From assembly GCA_022606425.2 (NCBI GenBank), contig JAHDVF020001251.1:1722501-1786500 (forward strand): DNA of 64,000 nucleotides, in the 5' to 3' direction. Each line of letters opens with the position of its first letter. Positions within the stretch are counted from its first letter, which is position 1. The position numbers were made by a program, and so were the translations under genes. The notes under the pieces were generated by a model. That model was not told where the DNA came from. It worked only from the letters and a program-made list of their open reading frames with translations, and ran no database searches. Shown here in pieces: positions 30,291 through 40,289 of this stretch. The DNA is from Lepidostoma basale (Eukaryota; Arthropoda; Insecta; Trichoptera; Lepidostomatidae).

Positions 30291-30502
30291 TTCTCACATG
30301 GCTGACATTCAATGTTTGATTAATTTGATCGTGCCACGTTTTCCTCGGTCTTCGTCTATTTCTGGTTCCATTTACATAGTTAACATATAAAAAAAATTAC
30401 CGTTCTTTCTTCTTTCATTCTTTCCATATGTCCAAACCATCTTAATGATCCTTTCGTAATTTTATTCATAACGCCATCATTCGCACAGCATTCACTTCTT
30501 AC
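30291..30502 (-). mobile_element. RTE-A LINE internal fragment
   Basis: The reverse of ECCANDGVMNKITKGSLRWF through GRPRKTWHDQINQTLNVSH. No tail. Confidence 0.82.
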
Positions 30503-30589
30503 TGTTCTATTCTGTTCCTTTTTTTTACATTCATATTGCGTGTCTTGAAAGTACGCCGAATTTCACACTCATCACATTTAAAATTAATT

Positions 30590-30700
30590 TGATTTCTTCT
30601 TCTTTTTCTTCGGTCTTCTTTCCTCCGCTGCTGGATAATTGCATCTTTCATTTTTCTCCACTCGTCCCTGTTTTGTCTTTTCCGCATCTAGATTGTCCCA
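30590..30700 (-). mobile_element. RTE-F LINE C-terminal fragment
   Basis: The frame gives QNRDEWRKMKDAIIQQRRKE, matching DRDEWRKLEEACIQQWREE at 59249-59350. Confidence 0.65.
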
Positions 30701-30784
30701 ATTTCTTTGATTTACTCTTGCCGAATAATATATTCATTTATTGGATTTCGTGTTCCATTTACACCATTTAACTATGCTTTCTGG

Positions 30785-31105
30785 AAAGTGTCATACTTGG
30801 AATAACCTTGAGGGACAGATTTAGAAACGAATTCATTCGTCAACAAACCAAGGTGACTGAGGTGGCTCTGAGGATGGGCGGGCTAAAGTGGCGATGGGCT
30901 GGCCATATCTGTCGGAGAACCGACGGCCGATGGGGGAGACGGGTTCTGGATTGGAGACCGCGTACAGCATTCCGCAGAGTTGGACGTCCCCCTGCCCGAT
31001 GGACCGACGATCTGAAGAGGATTGCTGGACATAGATGGGTGGGAGCGGCAATGGACAGGGGGCGGTGGCGTGCTTTGGGAGAGGCCTACATTTAGCAGTG
31101 GATGA
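30785..31105 (+). mobile_element. RTE-F LINE C-terminus
   Basis: The 95-codon frame (30808-31095): RDRFRNEFIRQQTKVTEVAL, LKWRWAGHICRRTDGRWGRR, VLDWRPRTAFRRVGRPPARW and RWRALGEAYI, then a stop and QWMTDG. This is the C-terminus of the RTE clade common in insect genomes. Confidence 0.88.
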
Positions 31106-31204
31106 CAGACGGCTGATGATGACCTATGCTTTTCTAGTTTTTTCTTTACAAATGTCCAAATCGTGACGATTTTTAAAATATATTTTGTTAAATATTGTTC
31201 GACA

Positions 31205-31430
31205 ACGGTAAGTGTATTGACTGCCACCCCGAAGGTTCCGGGTTCGCTTCCCGGCGAGGGCAGTGTGATTGTCACACTGTCTTTGGTCTGATGTAGAATT
31301 CACGTGACAATAAAATGGCGATAGATTAGCTACCTATCACATGTGACGGATTCACTATGATAGCTTTAATACCCTTTACATCGATTTGGCTCATGCTGTC
31401 ATGATGTAAAGAGCGATTAAAAAAAATTGA
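31205..31430 (+). mobile_element. tRNA-derived SINE, copy 3
   Basis: Truncated tRNA head with a B box (GGTTCGCTTCC), CAGTGTGATTGTCACACTG hairpin, GATTAGCTACCTATCACATG and an A-rich end. The A box is lost. Confidence 0.88.
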
Positions 31431-32040
31431 GATTATTTAATACAAATATTTATCATTCTTTCGATATAGAGGTATTATGTTTTTCTTCCGTGCATTTTTG
31501 ATTCTACTTCCATCCATTTTTTTAGTTTCATTTTTCGATACATAAAAATCTCTACAAAAGCACCATTGTAATCAAGTGTAACGGTTTTCTCACTGAATCT
31601 TTATTTTTTTTAAATAGTGTCAGGAGTGTACTCTTTCGAATTATTTCGTATTTCTCTGGATGGAGGGACAACTAATTGACCTAAATAATTAAATCTCCTT
31701 TTGTTAAAACACCGGAATTATTTATTTTTCCCCCTTTACGGGGACAAAAATATTTCGCGACCTTTTTAAATGCGTACAAAGCGAATGAATTCATTTTGAA
31801 TTTTTGATATGGAAGAAGTTTTTCCTTCTCCATTCCCTCGGTACTGGATGGAAACACAGACACAGTTCAGGTACTTGGCATTGTGTATCTTAGGGTGAAA
31901 TCACATAGCAGGCGGCGTGTCGTGTCTGACAGTGGCGTGTCGCATCGCGTACGTGTGGATTCACACATGTCTACTAATAAATGTTTAAATGTATACATGT
32001 CTGTTAGGAACATCTTTGGATATGACCACGTTTCAAAAAT
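31431..32040. other. Unassigned AT-rich stretch
   Basis: No recognisable coding content. 31895-31970 is GC-richer (GGCGGCGTGTCGTGTCTGAC) with short near-repeats of GTGTCG. Confidence 0.35.
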
Positions 32041-32280
32041 CAATTGATCAACATAATCTATATGAATAAAAAGGTATTTTTTCTAGAAGTTTAAATTTTA
32101 TGGAAATGACACTTTCGCATTGTAATGCTATTATCAAATGTTTATAATGGCTGAGCAAAGCGAATCACGTCATTCCCCTTAAATATAATAAAACTTTTAG
32201 AAAACAGACGTTTTCATTCGTATTAATTATTTAACATGGAGTTTTACATCTTAATTCAAGAAACAACAAATCAATTGATT
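32041..32280. repeat. Dispersed repeat with AAACAGACGTTTTCATTCGT
   Basis: The block TTTTAGAAAACAGACGTTTT recurs at 21464, 53058 (reverse), 56590 and 57030 (reverse), often 30-80 bp from a hammerhead-like core. Also TATGGAAATGAC blocks. Class unknown. Confidence 0.55.
32104..32140 (-). ncRNA. Hammerhead-like core (candidate)
   Basis: Minus strand: TTGATAA (32131-32137), stem GCATT/AATGC with 2-base loop (32117-32128), GAAA (32113-32116), then GTGTC. The same order as at 56539. Confidence 0.4.
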
Positions 32281-32309
32281 CGCGTTATCAGAGTTAAAAA
32301 TAAACTCTA

Positions 32310-32548
32310 ACTAACTTACAAACCATCACGCCGTCTCCACGAAGGGGTAGGCAAACTGCCACACTTTTCTTTTCTCACATATTTCTCTCGCTTCCTCAAT
32401 ATTCATACATCGTGCCATGCACACGTGTCGATTTCTCTGACTCCTCACGTGGCCGACATTCAATATTTGAATTATTGGATCGTGCTACGTTTTCCTCGGT
32501 AACATTTGCATCGTTAATATATACTTTTTTTACCATTCTTTCTTGTGA
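32310..32548 (-). mobile_element. RTE-A LINE 3' fragment
   Basis: TTAG-type tail at 32310-32318, a short deletion in the 3' end, then the reverse of ACMTR-MNVEEA. A 35-bp deletion in GRPRKTW and a break at 32546 where the SINE follows. Confidence 0.82.
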
Positions 32549-32564
32549 ACATTGTTTTAATTCG

Positions 32565-32823
32565 ACGACCTTCGTGGCCGAGTGGTAAGTGCATTGACTA
32601 CCACCCCGAAGGTTCCGGGTTCGATTCCCGGCGAGGGCAGTGTGATTGTCACACTGTGTTTGGTCTGGTGTAGAATTCACGTGACGATAAACTGGCGATA
32701 GATTAGTCACCTATCACATGTCAAGAGAATCACTATGATAGCTATAATACCCTTTACATCGATTTGTCTCTTGGTGTCATGATGTAAAGAGCGATTTAAC
32801 AAAATAATAATAATAATAATAAT
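32565..32823 (+). mobile_element. tRNA-derived SINE, copy 4 (full length)
   Basis: A tRNA-like 5' region with A box TGGCCGAGTGGT (32575-32586) and B box GGTTCGATTCC (32618-32628), properly spaced for an internal pol III promoter. A unique ~150-bp body follows, with an AGTGTGATTGTCACACT hairpin and CCTTTACATCGATTTGTCTC, then an (AAT)n tail. This is the reference copy for the family. Confidence 0.93.
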
Positions 32824-33528
32824 TCGTAAAAAAATCGTTAGTATTGAATTCAACAGTGTCACGCCTAAAGTTTATCTAAAAAAAATACTTGTAATATTTT
32901 GACTTATTGTGCTTTTTAACTATTTTACTCGTACTAGTTGCTCTAGCGAGATGGAACAACTGTGTTTTCGCCTTTAAATACTTTCCCGGTACACTTTCCG
33001 GTTAGATGTTCGTCCCCAGGGAGGAGTTGTTTGCTAAATAACGGCTAAGGATGTGCTTTTCTCCCGGCGTATCCCTCAAGTTACACTCTTTCTTAATTAA
33101 ACCACTAAAGGATGCTGGGTCAAGATTAACGGTGGGCGTATTTAAACATTTTCGGACAGACGCTCTTTGGGATTACGCCTTATGCTAAGCAGACCGAGTT
33201 CTCGACGAAGCGCAATTTGATGCCTAATATAGTATTTTGTCTCTCGTTCCAATTTCAAATCAGTATTCTCGCTTTAGTCATTGTGAAAATACGATGTTTT
33301 AAAAAAAAAAATCGTTTATACAGGGTTATTGGTTATTGAATACATTCCTTCTAGGAGGTTGTAGGGGAGGTTATTTCCGATGATTTATGTCATGTAAGGT
33401 ATTATGCAAAAGTGAACCATTTTTGAGATAAAATTAATTAAAGTTTTTTTGAAATATATCGAGGTCATGTGTTTTAAAAATAATAATAATAATAACTGTT
33501 AGTTATAATCAAACTTTTATTTTTTATA
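32824..33528. other. Unassigned, partly single-copy stretch
   Basis: 32930-33250 is of balanced composition without repeat partners. The remainder is AT-rich. No gene model. Confidence 0.4.
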
Positions 33529-33921
33529 AAAGGCCGTGCCACACTGTTTGAAACAAGCTCTCCATAGGGGTGACCTTGGTGGAGAGCTGTGGAGCCCACG
33601 GTTGATGTAGCGTCCACATACTGTTGTAAACAAGCTCTCCACAGGGGTCACCATCCACAGTAGACACCATTTTCGTTCAATACGTCCGCACTCCACCGAT
33701 GCGATGCCGCTATGCAACTGACTTGACTGGTGGAATGTGGAGCGCCCACATTGTGGAATGCGTGTTTACAACGGCGGGATCCACACGCTACTATGCGCGT
33801 CCGTCCACAAAGGTTGTTGAAGGTCAAACGAATTTTTGTTTCAAACAAGTGTCTACACAGTTTTAAACCGCCGGTGGAGACCGATGTGGAGAGCTTGTTT
33901 AAAACAGTGTGGCACGGCTTT
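33529..33921. mobile_element. TA-flanked inverted-repeat element (MITE), copy 1
   Basis: The ends AAAGGCCGTGCCACACTGTT and its near-complement (GTGTGGCACGGCTTT) with ACAAGCTCTCCA inside form inverted repeats. TA lies on both sides (33527-33528, 33922-33923). 393 bp, no ORF of note. Subterminal TGTGGAGAGC-type repeats occur throughout. Copy 2 is at 42287-43151. Confidence 0.85.
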
Positions 33922-33923
33922 TA

Positions 33924-34081
33924 TTAGTGAACACAAAAATTTAATTATCAACACAAAAACTAGATCTGTCTGTCCACATTAGGAAATACCAGACGGAAAT
34001 ATTAAACATTTAAAAAAAAAATATTTACAAATTATATTTAAACTAAACGAGAGAGTTATCTCAGCACTGAACAGAACGACA
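33924..34081. other. Unassigned short stretch
   Basis: AT-rich, nothing recognised. Confidence 0.3.
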
Positions 34082-34238
34082 GAGTAGGCAGATAGAATGG
34101 ACAGCCAAAATTTTCTATCCTGACATACTTCTATCAGCTTCCTCAACATTCATACATCGTGTCATGCACGCACGTCGATTGACTGAACCTTCACGATATT
34201 CAATTTTTTATTTATTTTATCGTGTCACGATTTCCTTT
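34082..34238 (-). mobile_element. RTE-A LINE host, left part
   Basis: Degraded reverse of the ACMTRCMNVEEA to KTW region. Resumes at 34527 with GCGGTCTTCCTCTATTTCCA after an L2 insertion. Confidence 0.75.
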
Positions 34239-34526
34239 TCTTATATTATATAATAAAAAATTGGATAATTTATAGAACGCCATTTTTACGAATTACTCAT
34301 CTCAAGGGCGCTGTAGAAAATGCTCCGTTTTATGAACTACTTAAAATAAACATATTTAGAATAAGGGCTGCAACCAACGCAGTCGATCAACCCTTTTTAT
34401 CAGGAAAGGATAATTTGAAAGGGTGCGTTTTGATTCTCGATCCAAACTCTGACTGATTATCAATGCACTTGAGGTCTGCTGGAAGATTATTCCAAGCTAG
34501 GTCGCCAAAGTTTGTGCTAGTGCTTG
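34239..34526 (-). mobile_element. L2/CR1-like LINE 3' end nested in RTE-A
   Basis: Minus strand: a short FGDLAWNNLPADLKCIDNQS-like end, then the 3' UTR with GCGCC...GAGATGAGTAATTC and an AT-rich tail. Same subfamily as 15549. Confidence 0.82.
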
Positions 34527-34625
34527 CGGTCTTCCTCTATTTCCAGTTCCATTTACATCGTTATCAAATTTTTTTTTTACCATTCTTTCTTCATTCATTC
34601 TTTCCATTGTCCAAACCATCTTAAT
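34527..34625 (-). mobile_element. RTE-A LINE host, right part
   Basis: GGTCTTCCTCTATTTCCAGT, then ACCATTCTTTCTTCATTC, continuing 34082-34238. Confidence 0.75.
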
Positions 34626-35024
34626 GATTTTGGGTTAGTTTATATCGATCTCCAGATCATGAAGTTGTTAAACCCTCGAAACACGTCTCTCTGCTATAAT
34701 TCATCTATTTCATACTCCAACTAGGAGTTGTTAAGACCAGGAGTGCATATAGCTGGCAGGCGTATGCCAGTAGTCGAGTACGCGCGGCCGTATAATGAGC
34801 GAGGTCTAATATTCTTTGTTCCCTAATGTAGTCGGCTCATGGTGACTTTTTTCAACCCCTGGTTTAATCCGAAATCCCGGCTCGGGCACCGCGGGTTTAT
34901 CCGCCTGCCGAAGTTAAGCTCGAGTTGCGCCGCCGCTCCTTCATACGATCCATCCTTCACGGCTGCAGTGGTGGCCAACCTTTTGATCTACTAAATTATA
35001 ATTTTTTTGTTATTGGAAATATCA
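34626..35024. other. Unassigned stretch with possible hAT-type ends
   Basis: GACTTTTTTCAACCCCTGG (34840-34858) reads in reverse CCAGGGGTTGAAAAAAGTC, and GCAGTGGTGGCCAACCTTTT is at 34964. Both resemble hAT termini, but no paired element could be delimited. 34870-34960 is GC-rich. Confidence 0.3.
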
Positions 35025-35605
35025 TAATATATGACCGAACGGATAGTTACGACGATAGAAGGGTTGGTGTGGGTAACAAAGTGAATGGAGCTTTAAAAAT
35101 AGTTATTAGAAATAAGAATTCATTAATGAAAGCGAAAACGGCCGTTCACAATGGAGTTCTGGTCCCATCCCTAATGTATGGAAGCGAAGCATGGAACTGG
35201 CAGAAGAAGGATGAGAGCAGAATAAATGCGGTAGAGATGAGGTCCCTAAGACGTATGTGTGGTAGAACGATATACGACTGAATCTCAAATGCTGATATAA
35301 GAAAGGAATGTATAGCGGAAGAAGCTATTATGAACAAAATTATGAAAGGAACGCTGCGTTGGTTCAGACACATGGAGCGCATGGATGGAGAAAAAATGTT
35401 TAAGAAATTATACGTTTATGATGTAAATGGAGTACGGAGGCAGACTGAAGAAAACATGGCATGACTAAATTAATCAAATTTTAAAGGTTGGTCATGTTAG
35501 AAGCCGGAAGAATCGACGTGCGTGTATGACTCGTTGTATGAATGTGGATGAAGTTAAAGAGGTGTGCCAGGATTGAGTAGTGTGGCGGTTCATTCTCTCT
35601 GCCTA
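35025..35605 (+). mobile_element. RTE-A2 LINE, 5'-truncated
   Basis: RRVGVGNKVNGALKIVIRNK, SLMYGSEAWNWQKKDESRIN and MCGRTIYD, then a stop at 35279, IRKECIAEEAIMNKIMKGTL and a damaged second half. It ends at SAYP without the usual tail and is joined to another element. Confidence 0.88.
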
Positions 35606-35665
35606 CCCCTAAACGAGACCTTCGTCCAGTAGTGGATGGCCACAACGGCTTGAAGAAGAAGTTGT
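35606..35665 (+). mobile_element. Short LINE 3' tail of another family
   Basis: CGTCCAGTAGTGGATGGCCA then GGCTTGAAGAAGAAG resembles the last codons and tail of an insect RTE (QQWMA-type). Too short to classify. Confidence 0.35.
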
Positions 35666-36261
35666 GATAATGCAATGTTTTTAAAATATTTTTGAATTAT
35701 GAATCCACAAGACAAAGTGATAGTGATATAGAAGAATATATTTTCTTCTATTAGAAATTCCGTTCTCACTTCGAATTCGAAATACATTATTTTCTTCGTT
35801 ATATTCCCTTCCAGTGTAAAATGTAGACTACACCAAACCTCTATCACAGTTCAACTATCATAAATCCATCCCTGTGGACGTTCTCCCTTTTTAACTTATA
35901 TTTTAGCCATGCGATTTTCGGAAATTTGGGGACCCGTCGGGGATTTCGGGATTCCATTTCCTCTCCCCTGGCCCCATTGGCTTCCTTCTTATGCAGAGCG
36001 GGCCTGGCGATAAATTACAATCGCATTAATTCACCGCGTCGTCGGGCGCCCGGCCGCGCTACGGCCCTGCCCCTCGACCCGAGCTCCTTTCGGCTGACAG
36101 GGGTGAATCGACTTTTTAAAACTACTCACAAATATATAGCATATCAATGAATACGACTTCTCCAAGTTAAATAACATATTTTATAGGATATATCACACGT
36201 TTTGCTAAGGCATTATTATCGTTTCCCCTTTTTTTTTGGATTAACACTATCTAATTGTATT
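35666..36261. other. Unassigned; GC-rich single-copy core
   Basis: 35880-36130 is GC-rich, contains AATTACAATCGCATTAATTC and CGTCGTCGGGCGCCCGGCCG, and has no partner in the window. A candidate conserved non-coding or regulatory block. The 74-codon frame at 35926 lacks any domain. Confidence 0.4.
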
Positions 36262-36515
36262 AAAAGGGTTGAGGCAGGCAATAAAGTGAATGGTGCACCT
36301 ATAGTTGTCATCGCAAACAAAAACCTATCCAAAAAATCTAGAATGGCAGTGCACAATAGTGTTCTTCTACCGACATGGAAGCGAAGCATAGAACTGGCAA
36401 AAGAAGGATGAAAGTAGAATAAATGCAGTAAAAATGAGATCTCTTATACGAATGTGTGGATAATCTGTGTGCCTACCCCTTCGGGGAGACGGCGTGATGG
36501 TTAGTTAGTTAGTTT
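36262..36515 (+). mobile_element. RTE-A LINE with large internal deletion
   Basis: RVEAGNKVNGAPIVVIANKN to the EMRSL region, then directly GCCTACCCCTTCGGGGAGAC and (TTAG)3. About 330 bp are missing. Confidence 0.85.
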
Positions 36516-36529
36516 TTTATGCTTTCCTT

Positions 36530-36828
36530 GGTATTCCACGGGTTCTCTTTCCACTCTCACGCTTATTTATAACACTTTAACCATTCTTCAATCGTCCATT
36601 CGTTCCATTTGTACAAACCATCTCAGGGATCCTTTTTTTAATTTTACTTATGTTATAATCATTTTTTCCTTATTTTGTCGTTCGGTATTGTATTCAAATC
36701 AATCATTTATCATTTTTCCGCAAATTCTTCTCAGTGATCTCATTTTTACGGCATTTATCCTACTTTTGCCAGCTTCACTTCTATAGCCACTAGAACTCCA
36801 TTATTAACTACCATCTTCGCTTCAGTAT
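36530..36828 (-). mobile_element. RTE-A LINE degraded fragment
   Basis: The reverse of MVVNNGVLVA to the RKRTRGIPRK region, with many changes (TTCGCTTCAG at 36820). Confidence 0.65.
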
Positions 36829-37050
36829 AATATGATGGTTTGGAAATATGGAACGTGTGGATGAAAACGTAGAAAAAAGAGTAGAAAGTTGTAACAAACA
36901 GTGTGGATGGAAAAAGAAATTGAGGACAGACGAGGAAAACATGGCATAACCAAATAAATCAATTAATAAAAGGCGTTCACATTGGAAATCGGAAAAATCG
37001 ACAAGCGTGCATGTTCGTAGCTCGGGAGCTATGTCAGGATGGAAGGTATG
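36829..37050 (+). mobile_element. RTE-A LINE degraded fragment
   Basis: MMVWKYGTCG..-type remnant of WFGHMERVDE, then a KTWHNQINQLIKGVHIGNR-like stretch and CVQDG. Abuts the previous copy in opposite orientation. Confidence 0.65.
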
Positions 37051-37429
37051 TCGGTATAGGTTGATAGGGCAATATGCTAACCTGGATTCTACCCTGTGGC
37101 TGCGGGCGGGGGCCGGCTTCAGGCACGGTCGCGCCACTGAAGGGGGCGTCGGGAACCTAATTTGCCTACGAGAATAATTACGCGGAGTAAACCCGGAGAA
37201 GAGAACAAAAAAAACAAGAATTCTAATATGAACGATGGAGCGCACACTTCTGGGAAATTTGAGGGAGACATTTTCGTATGTTCACTAGCTTTAAATCATA
37301 GAATTATGCAAATCGCTTCTATTGTATACGTTTTAATTTCGTAATGTATCCGGTGCTAGATAGTTTCATAATATAATTGTAGAGGAATATAACGATGTCA
37401 ATGTAAAAATCAATCCATCCAACAAATCG
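37051..37429. other. Unassigned stretch
   Basis: A GC-rich part (37095-37160) is flanked by AT-rich DNA. No ORF of substance. Confidence 0.35.
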
Positions 37430-37985
37430 GTTTAACTAATTAACTAACCATCTCACCATTTCGCCGAAGGGGTAGGCAGAAAGAATGGACTGCCACACTT
37501 TTCTTTCCTCACATTTTTCTCTCGCTTCCTCAACATTCATACATCGTGTCATGCACGCGCGTCGATTTTTCTGACTCCCCGCGTGGCCGACATTCAATAT
37601 TTGATTTATTTTCTCGTGCCGCGTTTTCCTCGGTCTTCCTCTATTTCTAGTTCCATTTACATCGTTAAAATAAACTATTTTTACCATTCTTTCTTCATTC
37701 ATTCTTTCCATGTGTCCAAACCATCTTAATGATCCTTTTATCATTTTGTTCATAACACCAACATTCGCACCGCATTCACTTCTTATGTTTTCATTCGACA
37801 CTCTATCATACACAGAGTACACAGACATTAGTCTAAGAGATCTCTTTCATCCTTCGTTTGCCAGTTCCATGCTTAGCTTCCATACATAAGGGTGGGTACA
37901 AAAACACCATTGTGCACTACCATTTTAGATTTTTTTGATACTCTTATGATTGCAGTGACATCTTTCATGAACGTGTATACTTTTG
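37430..37985 (-). mobile_element. RTE-A LINE, 130-codon open frame
   Basis: The minus-strand frame 37436-37828 gives SVYDRVSNENIRSECGANVG through RGRPRKTRHEKINQILNVGH to SILSAYPFGEMVRWLVN, the last residues translated from the TTAG-type tail. Upstream NGVFVPTLMYGS is present after a deletion. Confidence 0.9.
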
Positions 37986-38004
37986 GTTATTCCTTCTCTT
38001 TTTT

Positions 38005-38134
38005 CTTCCTTATTGTAGACCTGTTTGGTCTGTTCTCCAGATTGTTACTCCTCCTGTGAGGTAGACTCCCAGCTGTACTTCCATCTTTTAGGAGGTCTTC
38101 CACGAGGACGAATCCCAGGAGGCTGATTATGTAA
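38005..38134 (-). mobile_element. LINE-K, left part (outermost layer of a three-level nest)
   Basis: The reverse of the QEEQHSGE..RSPKRW region; AGGAGGTCTTCCACGAGGAC then GGCTGATTATGTAA. The element is interrupted here and resumes at 39709 with AATATAGGGGAGTCTGGTGG, exactly the sequence that follows in the uninterrupted copies at 24530 and 60560. Confidence 0.85.
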
Positions 38135-39708
38135 TTTATTTATTTATTATTATGATGATTTGTAGTGCGCCGTTTTGTAAAATCAATTAAGGGCGCACTA
38201 GGAAATGACTGACCGAACAGTGCAGTCTTCAGAAGTTTCTTAAATTTAACGTTTCTTAAATTTAACGTCACTACTTAATACTAATATGGAGGCTATTCCA
38301 CGCCAACGGACCCGCAAAGCTGAAAGCACGATCATAGAAACATGCTTTATTGGCTCTGACTGGAATTGCTATGTTGTTTGCACTTGTTTCTACTGATCGG
38401 AGTGAACGTTGCCTTTCCGTTGGCATGGGTGTCACGCAGAGGCCCGATGTATACGCTGGCGCTCTCTGGTGTCGAGCCTTAAACACTGTCAAACACAATT
38501 TATATTTTACTCGCTCTCGGATTTTAAGCCAGTGAAGGTCCTTCAGGAGCGGCGTGATATGACAGTGTTGCCCCATAATCAATCGGGCAGCAGCATTGAA
38601 TATGCTTTGTATTCTGCTTAATTGATAATTTGACAATCCAGTGTACATTCCGTTGCAATAATCTAACCGTGACACTACAAAAGAATTTACGAGGGTCCCA
38701 GCTTCACCAACAGGTAAACATCTCCGTATATGCTTTAGCTGTCGCAGTTGGAAGAAACCAGACTTAACCGTCGCGTTGCCATGTGGTCAATTGAGTTTCC
38801 ACTGCCAATTTAAAGTTGATTTTCTTAAAACCTATGGACCCTAATATTATAAAAAAAATTGTAATCCTCCATTGAAGTGTTCTCAATATTTCGTAATAAA
38901 AAAAAAGCAAAAAATTACTTCCTTCATCCCAAAAAAAAAAATTTTCTAAGACTGCCCTCACCTTCATTCGTGTTAAGGTAGAATTTGTTTTGCTAATATT
39001 TACAACTTTATCAAAAGTGACAAATACTTACTCGCTGTTTTGAACGTATTATAAATTATATGTTTGGCCTTTTCAATAGGTACGTAATAATACCGACTGT
39101 GGACGGAAACGCAGCACGCAACTTAATAATATCAGAACTGTGAAAATATTAACACTTTACCAAAAGGGACAAATATTAATACGTACTCGTTGTCTTGAAC
39201 GTACTATACATTTTGCCTAGGTGCCTTTATCATACGTAAAATCTCGTAAAGTCTCGCCCCGCCGGCCGCGGCGCGGCAAGCGGCGCGGCAAGCGGCGCGG
39301 AGACAAGTTTATACTTGGTGTCAGTTGCTCGTATGCTGTGACGCATTCCATATCAGAAATCGCATGGTTCCAGAAAAAAATTAATAATGATATGTTTTTC
39401 AAATAATCCATGTGTGTTATAGATATCGATCTATTCCTAATGAAATTCCCTACAAAATGACATAAATTAAATTTTGATTCATCGAGTCATATGCTTGATA
39501 TTTAGATAAAGTTAGCGGTAAACTGAATTGACCACATGGGAGCGAGCGTTTTGTTTTGAACACGGTACGTTAAGGGTTAACAAGCCCTGATATGTGCGTA
39601 TTGTAAGACAGATTGCCATCTAAATGAACACCTAGAAACTTTAAACTCTTTGAAGGAGATATTTCTATCCCTCCTATTTTCAAAGGGTCAGAATCTAGAA
39701 GATGTTCT
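38135..39708 (-). mobile_element. L2/CR1-like LINE nested in LINE-K
   Basis: The minus-strand protein runs from an EHLLDSDPLKIGGIEI region (39630-39705) through KFLGVHLDGNLSYNTHI and, across the nested TTAA element, KSGFFQLRQLKHIRRCLPVG, SFVVSRLDYCNGMYTGLSNY, LKDLHWLKIRERVKYKLCLT and FYDRAFSFAGPLAWNSLHIS (38271-38675). The 3' UTR holds the GCGCC..AAGGGCGC hairpin (38168-38200). No endonuclease or YADD part remains. Confidence 0.92.
38768..39576 (-). mobile_element. TTAA-flanked piggyBac-like non-autonomous element, copy 1
   Basis: Flanked by TTAA on both sides (38764-38767, 39577-39580). One end begins CCCTTAACGTACCG and the other CCGTCGCGTTGCC. Both carry the subterminal CCATGTGGTCAATT box in inverted orientation. 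The L2 frame reads through one TTAA once the element is removed (GLV-KSGFF). Internal frames (64-67 codons) have no transposase signature. An interior GC-rich block is built of GCGGCGCGGCAA repeats (39260-39300). Confidence 0.92.
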
Positions 39709-39820
39709 AATATAATATAGGGGAGTCTGGTGGTGTCCATTTTTTGAACATGGCCCGTCTATTTTTCGCTGTCTGCTCCATCTTATAATATCTTCAACCT
39801 AACACATCTCTCTTTTGGTT
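39709..39820 (-). mobile_element. LINE-K, right part of nest
   Basis: AATATAGGGGAGTCTGGTGG, then GCTGTCTGCTCCATCTTATA and CACATCTCTCTT, continuing 38005-38134 upstream in the element. Confidence 0.8.
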
Positions 39821-40289
39821 ATTACAATTATCTTTAATGACTCAATTAGTAGTTATACCCGGGGATAGTGTAATAAACGCGAATACATATTTGTATTATA
39901 GATTTTACCCCTTTTTACCTGTGTACTTAGTCCCGTGTGTGTTCTAGTTTCACGTCTATTTATCGAAGGGGTTGGGATTACACAAAACGCACCCCTATTT
40001 ATACAGGGATGGTCGGACATGTGTGTCTGGTTAGCGAAGACAAATATCGTGGGCTCACCACATCGGTTACTATCCCCACCACTTCTTGGTACACCCCGGA
40101 GTAAAAAGCGATATATCTCATATTCGTTGCAATAATTTTAACGTATATTTTATACGTTGCCTTTGTGAAGTTTTCGTATATTGTTTGACTGATTTTAAAT
40201 ACGTTTTCCATTGAATATGCGGCTAGCGTAGATTAGGCAAATTGGTAAATATTTGTTTTGTTGAAAAATCAAATGTGCATGGAAGAAGA
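39821..40289. other. Unassigned stretch
   Basis: Short frames only. No partner. Confidence 0.35.

Noticed and set aside
32596..32640. A functional tRNA gene
   Set aside because: A and B boxes are present, but the acceptor stem does not close and the sequence continues into a repeated SINE body.
39221..39406. Basic RGKRRGKRRG peptide gene
   Set aside because: It is the translation of the GCGGCGCGG tract inside the TTAA element and is not kept in the sister copy at 53490.
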